A stretch of DNA of 38,970 nt, taken from contig NZ_JARZAJ010000054.1 in assembly GCF_029892105.1 (NCBI RefSeq), positions 1 to 38,970 of the forward strand, written 5' to 3'. The stretch comes from Kitasatospora sp. GP82 (GTDB taxonomy: Bacteria; Actinomycetota; Actinomycetes; Streptomycetales; Streptomycetaceae). The position numbers and the translations under genes are program-made. This document shows, one piece after another, positions 23,288 through 30,998 of this stretch; position 1 is the first letter of the stretch; each line of letters opens with the position of its first letter. The notes under the pieces were generated by a model. That model did no database searches, was not told where the DNA came from, and was given only the letters and a program-made list of their open reading frames with translations.

Positions 23288-25513
23288 TCAATGCTCCCTG
23301 ACCAACTCGGCGTACGGCCCCCCGGCAGCGACCAGGTCCTCGTGGCGCCCGCGCTCCACGACCCTGCCGTGGTCCAGCACGACGATCTCGTCGCTGTCGC
23401 GCACCGTGCTCAGCCGGTGCGCGATCACGACACAGGCGCAGCCGTGCCGCCGCAGGTTGTCGATGATCACCTGCTCGGTCTCGGCGTCCAGGGCACTGGT
23501 CACCTCGTCGAGGACCAGGACGCTGGGCCGGCGGACGAGCGCCCGGGCGATCTCCAGACGTTGCCGCTGGCCACCGGAGAAGTTGTGGCCGTCCTGCTCC
23601 ACCCGGCTGTGGATACCGCCGGGACGTCTGGAGACCACGTCGTAGACGGCGGCGTCCTTGAGGGCTGCGACGACGGCCTCGTCCGGTATCGACGGATCCC
23701 ACAGCGCCACGTTGTCGCGGACGGTGCCCTCGAAGAGGAAGACGTCCTGGTCGACGAACGAGACCGAGGCGGACAGCGCACTGCGGGGGATCTCCTCCAG
23801 CCGCTGCCCGTCGATGCGGATCGCACCCTCCCACGGGCTGTAGAGGCCCGAGATCAGCCGGGACACGGTGGACTTGCCGCTGCCGGACCCGCCGACCAGC
23901 GCGACCTGCTGGCCCGGGCCGACCGAAAGCGAGAAGTCGGTGAGCAGCGGTTGGTCGAGCGGGCTGTACCCGAAGGTGACGTTGTCCAGCGTCACATGGC
24001 CCCGGAGCCTGCGGGTGCTCGCGGTCGGCTCGCGCCGCGAGTACCGCGAGTCCACCGGGAAGTTCTCGACGTCCTTGAGCCTTGAGACGTCGGCGGCGAA
24101 GTCCTGGATCCGGCCGGCCACGCCGTTCAGCCGGGTGACCGGCGCGGTGAAGCTGGTCACCAGCGCCTGGAAGGCCACCAGCAGGCCGATGGAGATATGG
24201 CCCTCCACCGCCCGCAGCCCGCCGATCAGAAGGATCAGTGCGCTGTTCAGTGCCGCCAGGGTGGGCGCGACGACGGACAGCACCGCGCTCGGCACGCCGA
24301 GTCGCTGCTGCCCGTCCAGGGTGGTCGCGTGCTGGCCGGCCCAGCGGCGGAAGTACCCGTTCTCGCCCCCGGTCGCCTTCATCGTCTCGATCAGCTGGAG
24401 CCCGCTGTACGAGGTGTTGGTCAGCCGGGCGCTGTCCGCGTGCAGCCGTTGGGTACCGGCGGCCCGGATGCGCACCACCACCCGCATCGCTGCCACGTTG
24501 AGCAGGGCGATCAGCACTCCGACGAGGGTCAGCTGCGGGTCGTAGGTCCACAGCAGGACGGCATAGAGGACCACCACCACGGCGTCCACGCCGGCGGCGG
24601 CGAGGTCCCGCGCCAGGGTCTCGGACACCGCGTCGTTGGACTGCAGGCGCTGGACGAGATCGGCCGGGTTGCGCTGGGCGAAGAACGTGACGGGCAGTCT
24701 GAGCAGATGTCGCAGGAACCGGGCGCTGCTCAGCGTGGACGAGATGATGCGCCCCCGCAGGAGATTCGCCTGTTGCAGACCGGTCAGCACGGCGGTCAGC
24801 AGCACCAGGGCGGCCATCGAGGCGAAGAGCACCGGCAGCAGTGACGTCTGACTGCCCGGCAGGCCGTTCCCGATCAGAAACGTGTCGATGTACGTACGGC
24901 TCACCGCCGGTGCGGCCGCGCCGACGGCGACGAGCAGGAAGCTGGCGGTCAATGCGGCCAGCATCGTGCCGGTGGTTCCGCGCAGCCGTGCCGGAAGGGC
25001 CCGCACGATGCCCGGCCGCCGGCCGCCCCGGCGGAACGAACTGCCGGGCTCGAAGGTCAGCACGACGCCGGTGAAGCTGGTGTCGAACTCCTCGGGCGAC
25101 ACGAATCGGCGGCCCCGGGCCGGGTCGTTGAGGTGCACCCCTTTTCGGCCGAAGCGCCGCCCCATCCCGTCGAAGACGACGAAGTGGTTGAACTCCCAGA
25201 ACAGGATGGCCGGTGCCCGCACCCCCGCCAGGGCGGCCGGTTCCATCTGCATGCCCTTGGCGTCGAGGCCGTACGTGCGCGCGGCCTTGAGCACATTGCT
25301 GGCCCTGGAGCCGTCGCGGGAGACACCGCAGGCGATCCGCAGCTCCTCGAGGGGCACATGCCGCTTGTGGTGACCGAGCACCATCGCCAGGGCGGCGGCA
25401 CCGCACTCCACGGCTTCCATCTGGAGAACGGTGGGGCTGCGGACGGCTCTCTGCTGCTTCTGCTTCTGCTTCCTTCGCGTCGGTGCCGGTGCCGGCCTGT
25501 GCTGCGCGGTCAA
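23288..25513 (-). CDS. NHLP-type C39 peptidase/ABC exporter
   Basis: A protein of about 741 residues that combines protease and exporter. The C39 domain is at residues ~25-155: catalytic Cys in MEAVECGAAAL (near 37), His in EFNHFVVFDG and Asp in HLNDPARG, so the triad looks intact and should cleave after a Gly-Gly leader. The transmembrane domain spans ~190-480, and the ATPase ~510-740 (GGSGSGKST; FSGGQRQRLEIARAL; VLVLDEVTSALDAET; VIAHRLSTV). I place the start at TTG 25513, whose TTGA overlaps the HlyD stop; TTG 25525 would add four residues. Neither has a good ribosome site, supporting translational coupling. The Lys/Arg/Gln-rich N-terminus (RRKQKQKQQR) is common in this group. Confidence 0.92.
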   Translation of the reverse strand: MTAQHRPAPAPTRRKQKQKQQRAVRSPTVLQMEAVECGAAALAMVLGHHKRHVPLEELRIACGVSRDGSRASNVLKAARTYGLDAKGMQMEPAALAGVRAPAILFWEFNHFVVFDGMGRRFGRKGVHLNDPARGRRFVSPEEFDTSFTGVVLTFEPGSSFRRGGRRPGIVRALPARLRGTTGTMLAALTASFLLVAVGAAAPAVSRTYIDTFLIGNGLPGSQTSLLPVLFASMAALVLLTAVLTGLQQANLLRGRIISSTLSSARFLRHLLRLPVTFFAQRNPADLVQRLQSNDAVSETLARDLAAAGVDAVVVVLYAVLLWTYDPQLTLVGVLIALLNVAAMRVVVRIRAAGTQRLHADSARLTNTSYSGLQLIETMKATGGENGYFRRWAGQHATTLDGQQRLGVPSAVLSVVAPTLAALNSALILLIGGLRAVEGHISIGLLVAFQALVTSFTAPVTRLNGVAGRIQDFAADVSRLKDVENFPVDSRYSRREPTASTRRLRGHVTLDNVTFGYSPLDQPLLTDFSLSVGPGQQVALVGGSGSGKSTVSRLISGLYSPWEGAIRIDGQRLEEIPRSALSASVSFVDQDVFLFEGTVRDNVALWDPSIPDEAVVAALKDAAVYDVVSRRPGGIHSRVEQDGHNFSGGQRQRLEIARALVRRPSVLVLDEVTSALDAETEQVIIDNLRRHGCACVVIAHRLSTVRDSDEIVVLDHGRVVERGRHEDLVAAGGPYAELVREH

Positions 25514-26316
25514 GGAAGGACCCAATCAATCGGATGCTGCGCGGCCAGATGGATGGCACCACTGACCAGGGTCGTGGAACCGATCGGGTACGGCGGGCCG
25601 TTGGCCGACGACCAGGTGTATCCGGATTTCGTGCCGGCCGACCGGTCCAGTTGGACCACGACCGCCACCGCCTGGCCCTGCGCCGAGAACTGCTCGCCCA
25701 ACTGGCTGTCCCCGAGGAAACCGGTGATCTGCTGCCGCGTCTGGGGCACCCGGCCGACCGCTCTGACGTGGCCTCGCAGGACACCGAACTGCTGCGCCGG
25801 CACCGACGAGACGGTCAGCTCCACCGGAGTACCCACCGGCACCGTGGATCCGCTGCCGCTCGGCACGTACAGCAGTGCCACGAGCGGGTCGTCGGCGTGG
25901 TCGATGCGTTCCACGGTCGCCAGGTCCGCCCCGGTGGCGACCACCGCACCGACCTTGGCCGACAGCGTGGTCAGACGCCCGGCGGCCACCGTGCGTACGG
26001 TCTCGGCAGCCTGGCCCGTGCGCACGCTCAGCAGGGGTGCGCCGACCGGCAGCATGTCGCCCTCGTTGGCGAACACGGCGGTGATCTGGCCGGCGACCGG
26101 GCTCTGCAGGACGTAACTGCCCTCCGCATGGGTCAGGATCCCGGGTGCATTCAGCTTGGACAGCACCGAGCCGGTCACGGCCCAGAAGCATGCGACGGCC
26201 ATGACGAACGCCGTCACAGTCAGTACGAGCCAGCCCTGCGGCCGGGCGAAGCGCACCGGCATATCGAGCTCTTCGGGCGATTGCAGCTTGGAAAGCGCCT
26301 TCTGGCGGAACTGCAC
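25510..26316 (-). CDS. HlyD-type NHLP bacteriocin secretion adaptor
   Basis: A 268-residue membrane-fusion-like protein. The GTG at 26316 has GAAGGA about 9 bases upstream and gives the family N-terminus VQFRQKALSKLQSPEELD; an ATG at 26400 falls inside a hairpin and is unlikely. One transmembrane helix (GWLVLTVTAFVMAVACFWAVTGSV, ~28-52) is followed by an extracellular biotinyl-lipoyl-like half-motif (AEGSYVLQSPVAGQITAVFANEGDMLPVG), a short helical region and a C-terminal beta domain. In NHLP systems it works with the two ABC proteins encoded just downstream. In a Gram-positive cell it probably stabilises the exporter or guides the peptide across the envelope. Confidence 0.88.
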   Translation of the reverse strand: MQFRQKALSKLQSPEELDMPVRFARPQGWLVLTVTAFVMAVACFWAVTGSVLSKLNAPGILTHAEGSYVLQSPVAGQITAVFANEGDMLPVGAPLLSVRTGQAAETVRTVAAGRLTTLSAKVGAVVATGADLATVERIDHADDPLVALLYVPSGSGSTVPVGTPVELTVSSVPAQQFGVLRGHVRAVGRVPQTRQQITGFLGDSQLGEQFSAQGQAVAVVVQLDRSAGTKSGYTWSSANGPPYPIGSTTLVSGAIHLAAQHPIDWVLP

Positions 26317-26364
26317 GGAACTATTCCTTCGACTGCATTCGTCGGCATTCTTCTGCCGGTGACA

Positions 26365-26403
26365 GCCATGGACCCCGGAACGGGGAGATCCGGGGTCCAT
26401 GGC
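26365..26403 (-). terminator. 14-bp perfect hairpin between precursor and transporter genes
   Basis: Arms GCCATGGACCCCGG (26365-26378) and CCGGGGTCCATGGC (26390-26403) pair perfectly around an 11-base loop. It begins 93 bp after the precursor stop. No U-tract follows, so it is more likely a partial terminator or mRNA-stability element that gives more precursor than transporter. A second element, ATATC-CACTAGTG-ATAT (26421-26437), centred on a perfect 8-bp palindrome, lies between it and the precursor gene. Confidence 0.6.
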
Positions 26404-26495
26404 CGACCCGCTGCCATTTGATATCCACTAGTGATATGCAGCGCGGCGGGTCGGGTAATGCTCGTGGCTATGACGCCTCGTGGCAAATGCCGCGA

Positions 26496-26726
26496 TCAGA
26501 GACCGAGACCGGAGGTCTGCACGCCGGCGAGACCGGTGACCTGCGAGACCAGGCCGGTCGCAACGGGAACAATGGACTCGACCGTCCCGACGACGTCGCC
26601 CACGTGGACACCGGCGTGGATGCCGAGGGCGGACACGCCGACGCCGGCGAGACCACCGGAAATGTTGTCCAGCTCGTTGTCGGCGATCTCGCGGGTCTCG
26701 ACCTGGGAGGTGAAGTCGTTACGCAT
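26496..26726 (-). CDS. Double-glycine bacteriocin-like precursor peptide
   Basis: A 76-residue peptide whose first 25 residues form a leader ending ADNELDNISGG, the classic C39 cleavage signal. The 51-residue core starts LAGVGVSALGIHAGVHVGDV and ends AGVQTSGLGL. The core is Gly/Val/Ala/Leu-rich, contains several Ser/Thr and two His, and has no Cys, so it cannot form lanthionine or disulfide bonds. It is encoded just upstream of the HlyD adaptor and two NHLP-type exporters on the same strand. No LanM, YcaO, radical SAM or other modifying enzyme is adjacent. It probably matures by leader removal during export, giving a hydrophobic class-II-like bacteriocin or signal peptide. AAGGG lies upstream of the ATG. 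Related short Streptomyces peptides are often labelled type-A2 lantipeptide on leader similarity alone. Confidence 0.83.
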   Translation of the reverse strand: MRNDFTSQVETREIADNELDNISGGLAGVGVSALGIHAGVHVGDVVGTVESIVPVATGLVSQVTGLAGVQTSGLGL

Positions 26727-27119
26727 GAGGTGCGTTTCCCTTCATAGCTCTGATTGTTTCTGAATGGTGTCGGCCGGCTCGGCGGCATGCCGATCCGGCC
26801 GGGTCAACGGTCGCCTGGCGCCCCGAAAATCGGAAACGCGTTCAACAACTCCCGCTTGGCTCGAAATACAACCATGTCGGCAGGATGCCCGTCCAGCCGG
26901 GACACCGGCTGTTTCGGTGAACGTTTGCGGCATTGCAATCCGCCGCCGTGCAGTATTGTCCACCGGATTGTGACGACTTCTTCACGGAATAGCAGTGACA
27001 AATTCCGTGGACCGGCCCACGGCGGCCGGGTGCGGCCTGCGCCCCCTTTTGCCACCGCCTCATCGGGCGCCGGTCGTGTTCGCCGCTTGGTCACACGGGC
27101 ATCACCGATGGCCGGGTCG
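26727..27119. other. 393-bp intergenic region upstream of the precursor gene
   Basis: This stretch is visibly less GC-rich than its surroundings and has no convincing gene. It contains two inverted repeats: CAGCCGG-GACA-CCGGCTG (26894-26911), followed by TTT on the plus strand, and CACGGAAT with an 11-base spacer to ATTCCGTG (26983-27009). Promoter and operator of the minus-strand precursor operon are expected here. A TTGACC on the minus strand (near 26806) lacks a clear partner -10. Frames of 70-96 codons exist but lack codon bias and ribosome sites. Confidence 0.5.
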
Positions 27120-27437
27120 TCAGGTGCGTCGACGCGTTCCGGGCAGCGCGGTGTCCCAGTCGAGGAGTTGCAGCAGTTCCTCGTCCACGCGCGAGGCGGG
27201 GCGTTCGGAGTCCCGTACCTGCGGTCCGTCGGTGCCGGGCGGACGGGGCCGGTCCGTGGTCCTGCTCGCGGTGAGTTGGGCGCTCACCGTGATGTTCCGT
27301 TCGACGCGGGGTCTGCGGTGCCGTTCGTAGGAGTCCAGCGCCGCGGCGGGCGTGTCCGCGTCGCGCAGCGCCTTGGCCAGCACCACGGCGTCCTCGAGTG
27401 CCATCGAGGCGCCCTGGCCGCCGTTGCCGCGGATCAT
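27120..27437 (-). pseudogene. C-terminal remnant of an FAD-dependent monooxygenase
   Basis: From the ATG at 27437 the minus strand encodes about 105 residues. They begin IRGNGGQGASMALEDAVVL, the C-terminal flavin-binding and post-GDAAH helix motif of aromatic-ring FAD monooxygenases, followed by 'ALDSYERHRRPRVERNITVS'. The N-terminal Rossmann dinucleotide site and the GDAAHP motif itself are absent upstream, where the sequence runs into the permease promoter region. It is therefore a truncated leftover of a gene about four times longer, and presumably inactive. Its presence marks a deletion or rearrangement between the peptide operon and the permease. Confidence 0.68.
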
Positions 27438-27719
27438 GGTGATGCAGCCGGAGCCCGTTCTCCGTGCCGGGCCGGATGATGAGGAGACGCCGTCGCCGGC
27501 CGAACTGACAGTGGGGCAGGCCGTGCCGGTGGTGCCAGTGGTGCACGTGGGGTGATGCAGGACGAGCGCCGGTCCGGGTGCCGCGTCGCCGGAAGTTTTG
27601 CGGCGGCGAATCGGGCTGGCTGAACAAATCCTGTCGATTTGGTACAAGGTGGCGCCTAAGCGACCATTGGCGTCCGCTCCACAGAGCGCGAGCAGGATCA
27701 GGAAAGGCGCACCACCCTC

Positions 27720-29099
27720 ATGCAGACCAGTCCGGCCGTACCCCGGCAGGCAGCCGAATCCAGCACACCGGACAGCACGGAGGGGGCCGCGCCGTCGGGC
27801 CGCCAGGGCCGCCGCTTCGGTCTGCCGACCGCCACCGCCCTGGTCATGGGCAACATCATCGGCGGCGGCATCTTCATGCTCCCCGCAGCCGTCGCGCCGT
27901 ACGGGACGGTCAGCCTGCTCTCCTTCGCCGTACTGACGGTGGGGGCCATCGCGCTCGCGCTGGTCTTCGGGAAGCTCGCGCGGCGGAACCCGCGCACCGG
28001 CGGTCCGTACGTCTACGCCCGCGAGGCCTTCGGTGACTTCGCCGGGTTCCTGTCGGCCTGGTCGTACTGGATCACCACCTGGGTCAGCAATGCCGCGCTC
28101 GCGGTGGCCGCTGTCGGGTACCTCGACGTTCTGCTGCCCATCCAGCACTCCACCTGGCTCACCATCGCCGCGGCCCTGACCGTCCAGTGGCTGCCCGCGT
28201 TGGCGAACCTGGCGGGTACCCGTTACGTGGGTGCCGTGCAACTGGTCTCCACCGTCCTGAAGTTCATCCCGCTGGCACTGGTCGCGATCGGTGGCCTCGG
28301 CTTCTTCGACCCGGCCAACCTCGGCCCCTTCGACGCCTCCGGCCACGGCTGGCTCGGTGGGATGACGGCCGCCGCGGCGATCCTGCTCTTCAGCTACCTG
28401 GGCGTGGAGTCCGCCGCGATGAGCGCGGGCGAGGTCCGTGACCCGCAGCGCAACGTGGGCCGGGCCAGTGTGCTCGGGACCGCCGGTGCGGCGGTGGTCT
28501 ATCTGCTCGGCACACTCGCCGTCTTCGGCACGGTCGCGCACGACAGGCTCGTCCACTCCACCGCACCCTTCTCCGACGCCGTCAACGCCATGTTCGGCGG
28601 CTCGTGGGGCGGCACGGCCATCGCCGTCGCCGCGCTGGTGTCGATGGCCGGAGCACTCAACGGCTGGACCCTGCTGGCCGCTCAGGCGCCGTACGCCGCC
28701 GCACAGGACGGGCTCTTCCCGGCCGTCTTCGCCACCAAGCGCCGCGGGGTCCCGGTCTTCGGCGTCCTGATCAGCGTCGCGCTGGCGTCGCTGCTGACCG
28801 TCCTGAACTTCGCCTCCGGCGCCAAGGGCGCGTTCGACATCCTGGTGCTGGTCACCACCTTCACCGCCACCGTCCCGTATCTGCTGTCCACCGCCGCGCA
28901 GCTCTACTGGCTGGTGCGCGGCGAGCAGGGCAAGGTGGCCCCTGGCCGCCTCGCCAGGGATGCCGCCCTCGGCCTCGGCGCCTTCGGCTTCTCCCTGTGG
29001 CTGGTCGCCGGCGCCGGCTACGCGGCCGTCTACCAGGGCGTGCTGTTCCTCTTCGCCGGGATCCTGGTCTACGTCTGGATGGCCGGCCGCAAGGCCTGA
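27720..29099 (+). CDS. APC-family amino acid transporter (AdiC-like)
   Basis: A 459-residue integral membrane protein with 12 predicted helices. TM1 contains the APC signature GNIIGGGIFMLPAAVAPYG (about residues 43-62), where backbone Gly residues bind the amino-acid carboxylate and amine. 'LLFSYLGVESAAMSAGEVRDPQRNVGRA' is the conserved TM6 and following loop. The pattern fits the basic amino acid/polyamine antiporter branch (arginine/agmatine or ornithine exchange), though substrate is not certain. A ribosome site AGGAAAGG precedes the ATG. It is divergent from the FAD remnant and convergent with the MFS gene, separated by 262 bp without clear features. No direct link to the biosynthetic operon is visible. 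Confidence 0.85.
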   Translation: MQTSPAVPRQAAESSTPDSTEGAAPSGRQGRRFGLPTATALVMGNIIGGGIFMLPAAVAPYGTVSLLSFAVLTVGAIALALVFGKLARRNPRTGGPYVYAREAFGDFAGFLSAWSYWITTWVSNAALAVAAVGYLDVLLPIQHSTWLTIAAALTVQWLPALANLAGTRYVGAVQLVSTVLKFIPLALVAIGGLGFFDPANLGPFDASGHGWLGGMTAAAAILLFSYLGVESAAMSAGEVRDPQRNVGRASVLGTAGAAVVYLLGTLAVFGTVAHDRLVHSTAPFSDAVNAMFGGSWGGTAIAVAALVSMAGALNGWTLLAAQAPYAAAQDGLFPAVFATKRRGVPVFGVLISVALASLLTVLNFASGAKGAFDILVLVTTFTATVPYLLSTAAQLYWLVRGEQGKVAPGRLARDAALGLGAFGFSLWLVAGAGYAAVYQGVLFLFAGILVYVWMAGRKA

Positions 29100-29361
29100 C
29101 GGCCGGTCGGTCCGCGTCGGGGCCTCCGCCGGCGCCGGGGGGGCTTGCGGCCCGTGCGGCCCGTGCGGTGTGCGGGAAGCCGGGCCGCACTTGCCGATCA
29201 CGATGGTCGCGGCGCTGGTGCCAGGTCCGGCAGCGCAGCGCCGCGACCCCCCGGGGCGAGAGGCTGACCCGGCTCTGGGCCGCCCCGGTCCCGGATAGCT
29301 CGGCGTGTTTCAAGTCCCTTGTGGGAGTGGAGTGTTCAATCGTTCGGGTATGGCTGGCGGG

Positions 29362-30726
29362 CTATGACACCGCCACCCGCTCCCGCTGGGCGGCCGAAGG
29401 GGTGGCGGCCGCCGCTCCCAGTGCGACGCCCTTGGTCTCCTCGGCCCACAGGACGCACACCGCGAGCCCGAGCGCGGTGACCCCGGCGGCGATCAGCATG
29501 GTCGGGCCGGTGCCGAGCCCGGTGAGGGAGAGCGGCAGCAGGTAGGTGCCCACCGCCGCGCCGACCCGGCTCACCGAGGTGGCGACCCCGACCGCCGTCG
29601 CGCGGATCTCGGTCGGGAACAGCTCGTTGGGGTAGGTCCAGTCCAGTACGTTCGGGCCGCCGCACAGGAAGGCGTACGCGCACAGGGCGAGCACCGCGAT
29701 CGCGGCAGGGGCGGCCGGCCAGACGCCGAGCAGCGCCAGCGGGATGATCATCAGTGCGAAGGACCAGATGATCGTGGGGCGTCGCCCCTTGACGTCGATC
29801 AGCCGCAGCGCCGGGTAGCAGCCGATCAGGAAGACCAGGCTGATCACTCCGGTGCCCAGGGTGTCCAGCATGGTGCCGCCGGGCATCCCGAAGGAGCTGA
29901 GGATCTGCGGGCCGAAGGTCAGCATCGCGAACAGCGGACCGACCTGGCAGAAGAAGAAGAGACCGCAGAACAGGGTCCGCCGACGGTAGCGCGGCGTGAG
30001 CAGCTGACGCAGCGGGCTGCCCTGGTTCCGCTCGGACTTGTCGGGCATCAGCTCGCGCCCGTTCACCCGCACCCCGAGGTGCTTCTCCACCACCGCGACG
30101 GCCTCGCCGACCCGGCCGTTGGCGGCCAGCCAGCGCGGGGACTCCGGGGTGCCGCGCCGGATCACCAGGAAGATCGCGCAGAGCACCGTCGAGCTGGCCA
30201 GCATCCAGCGCCAACTGCCCGGGCCACCGAACTCCAGGAAGAGATACCCCACCAGGTACGCCAGCACCGAGCCCGCGTACCAGGCGATGATCTGCTTGCC
30301 CAGCAGCCGACCGCGTTGCTTGGTGGGAAGCCACTCGGCGAGCAGGGAGGTGGCGATCGGGTAGTCGGCGGCGACCGCCATACCGAGTACGAAGCGCAGC
30401 GCTGTGATCGCCCACACTCCGTCCACCCAGAAGGAGAGCACCGAGCAGACGATCATCACGATCAGGTCGGCGGTGTACATCACCTCCCGGCCGATCCGGT
30501 CGGTCAGCACCCCGAACAGGGCGCCGCCGACGAACATGCCGAGCAGCGCGGCGGCGCCGATCAGGCTGACGGCGGCGGTACTCAGTCCGAGGTCGGGACG
30601 CATTCCGATCAGAGCCACGCCGACGATGCTGAGAATGTAGCCGTCGAGCAGCGGTCCGCCGGAGCAGGCCAGGGCAAGCTTTCTGTGGAAGGCGGTATAC
30701 GGGGCGTTGTCGATGGTGCTGGACAT
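29362..30726 (-). CDS. MFS transporter, sugar/metabolite:H+ symporter type
   Basis: A 454-residue, 12-helix major facilitator. The hallmark motifs are present: 'GVLTDRIGREVMYTADL' after TM2, 'LAEWLPTKQRGRLLG' after TM4, 'PESPRWLAANGRVGEA' after TM6 (PESPRWL is diagnostic of the sugar-porter/metabolite-proton symporter group), 'DVKGRRPTI' in the second half, and 'NELFPTEIRATAVGVA' near TM10. GGAGG lies 8 bases upstream of the ATG. A short inverted element GTAC-AGGG-GTAC is in its leader on the plus strand. It is separated from the upstream KAS gene by a strong hairpin (30796-30820), so it is probably an independent transcription unit. The substrate is unknown. Confidence 0.85.
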   Translation of the reverse strand: MSSTIDNAPYTAFHRKLALACSGGPLLDGYILSIVGVALIGMRPDLGLSTAAVSLIGAAALLGMFVGGALFGVLTDRIGREVMYTADLIVMIVCSVLSFWVDGVWAITALRFVLGMAVAADYPIATSLLAEWLPTKQRGRLLGKQIIAWYAGSVLAYLVGYLFLEFGGPGSWRWMLASSTVLCAIFLVIRRGTPESPRWLAANGRVGEAVAVVEKHLGVRVNGRELMPDKSERNQGSPLRQLLTPRYRRRTLFCGLFFFCQVGPLFAMLTFGPQILSSFGMPGGTMLDTLGTGVISLVFLIGCYPALRLIDVKGRRPTIIWSFALMIIPLALLGVWPAAPAAIAVLALCAYAFLCGGPNVLDWTYPNELFPTEIRATAVGVATSVSRVGAAVGTYLLPLSLTGLGTGPTMLIAAGVTALGLAVCVLWAEETKGVALGAAAATPSAAQRERVAVS

Positions 30727-30795
30727 TGCCGGGTCCTCCGAGCGCGCCGCCGTACAGGGGTACAGCGGCGCGCGGATGTCGAGGTCAGGTTGTCC

Positions 30796-30820
30796 GGGCC
30801 GGCCTCCGGGAGGCCGGCCC
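30796..30820 (-). terminator. Hairpin downstream of the KAS gene
   Basis: GGGCCGGCCTCC (30796-30807) pairs perfectly with GGAGGCCGGCCC (30809-30820), a 12-bp GC-only stem with a minimal loop, effectively about 10 bp plus 5 bases. It sits 162 bp after the KAS stop and 70 bp before the MFS start on the minus strand. Streptomyces terminators often lack a U-tract, as here, so termination of the lipid operon is the best reading. Confidence 0.6.
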
Positions 30821-30950
30821 GCTCGTCTGCTTTTGGCAGGCGACCGTCAACTGTTGCCTCGAATCGACCCGTGAAATGCAGGCCGCAGGGCCCGAGCTGG
30901 CAGGACTTTGGTCCCGCCAAGTGGGGTCCTGCGACCCGTCGCCCGCCCAG

Positions 30951-30998
30951 GGGAACGTCGGAGGGAACGTCGGAGGGAACGTCAGGGGGAACGGAAGA
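30951..30998 (+). repeat. 12-bp tandem repeat spanning the KAS stop codon
   Basis: GGGAACGTCGGA occurs twice exactly (30951-30962, 30963-30974), then as GGGAACGTCAGG (30975-30986) and GGGAACGGAAGA (30987-30998). The KAS stop codon (30982-30984) lies in the third copy, so replication slippage here would change the KAS C-terminus or its 3' end. Confidence 0.75.

Noticed and set aside
26317..26400. Extension of the HlyD protein to the ATG at 26400
   Set aside because: The extension lies in the perfect hairpin and lacks family similarity; GTG 26316 has a ribosome site and gives the family N-terminus.
26496..26726. Precursor as a true lantipeptide
   Set aside because: The core has no Cys and no LanM/LanB gene is present; only the leader looks lantipeptide-like.
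12411..26726. ATP-grasp enzymes as graspetide macrocyclases acting on the GG peptide
   Set aside because: The ligases are of the amino-acid-ligase/carboxylase-like type rather than RimK-type, are in a convergent operon, and the peptide lacks repeated acidic/Thr or Lys core motifs.
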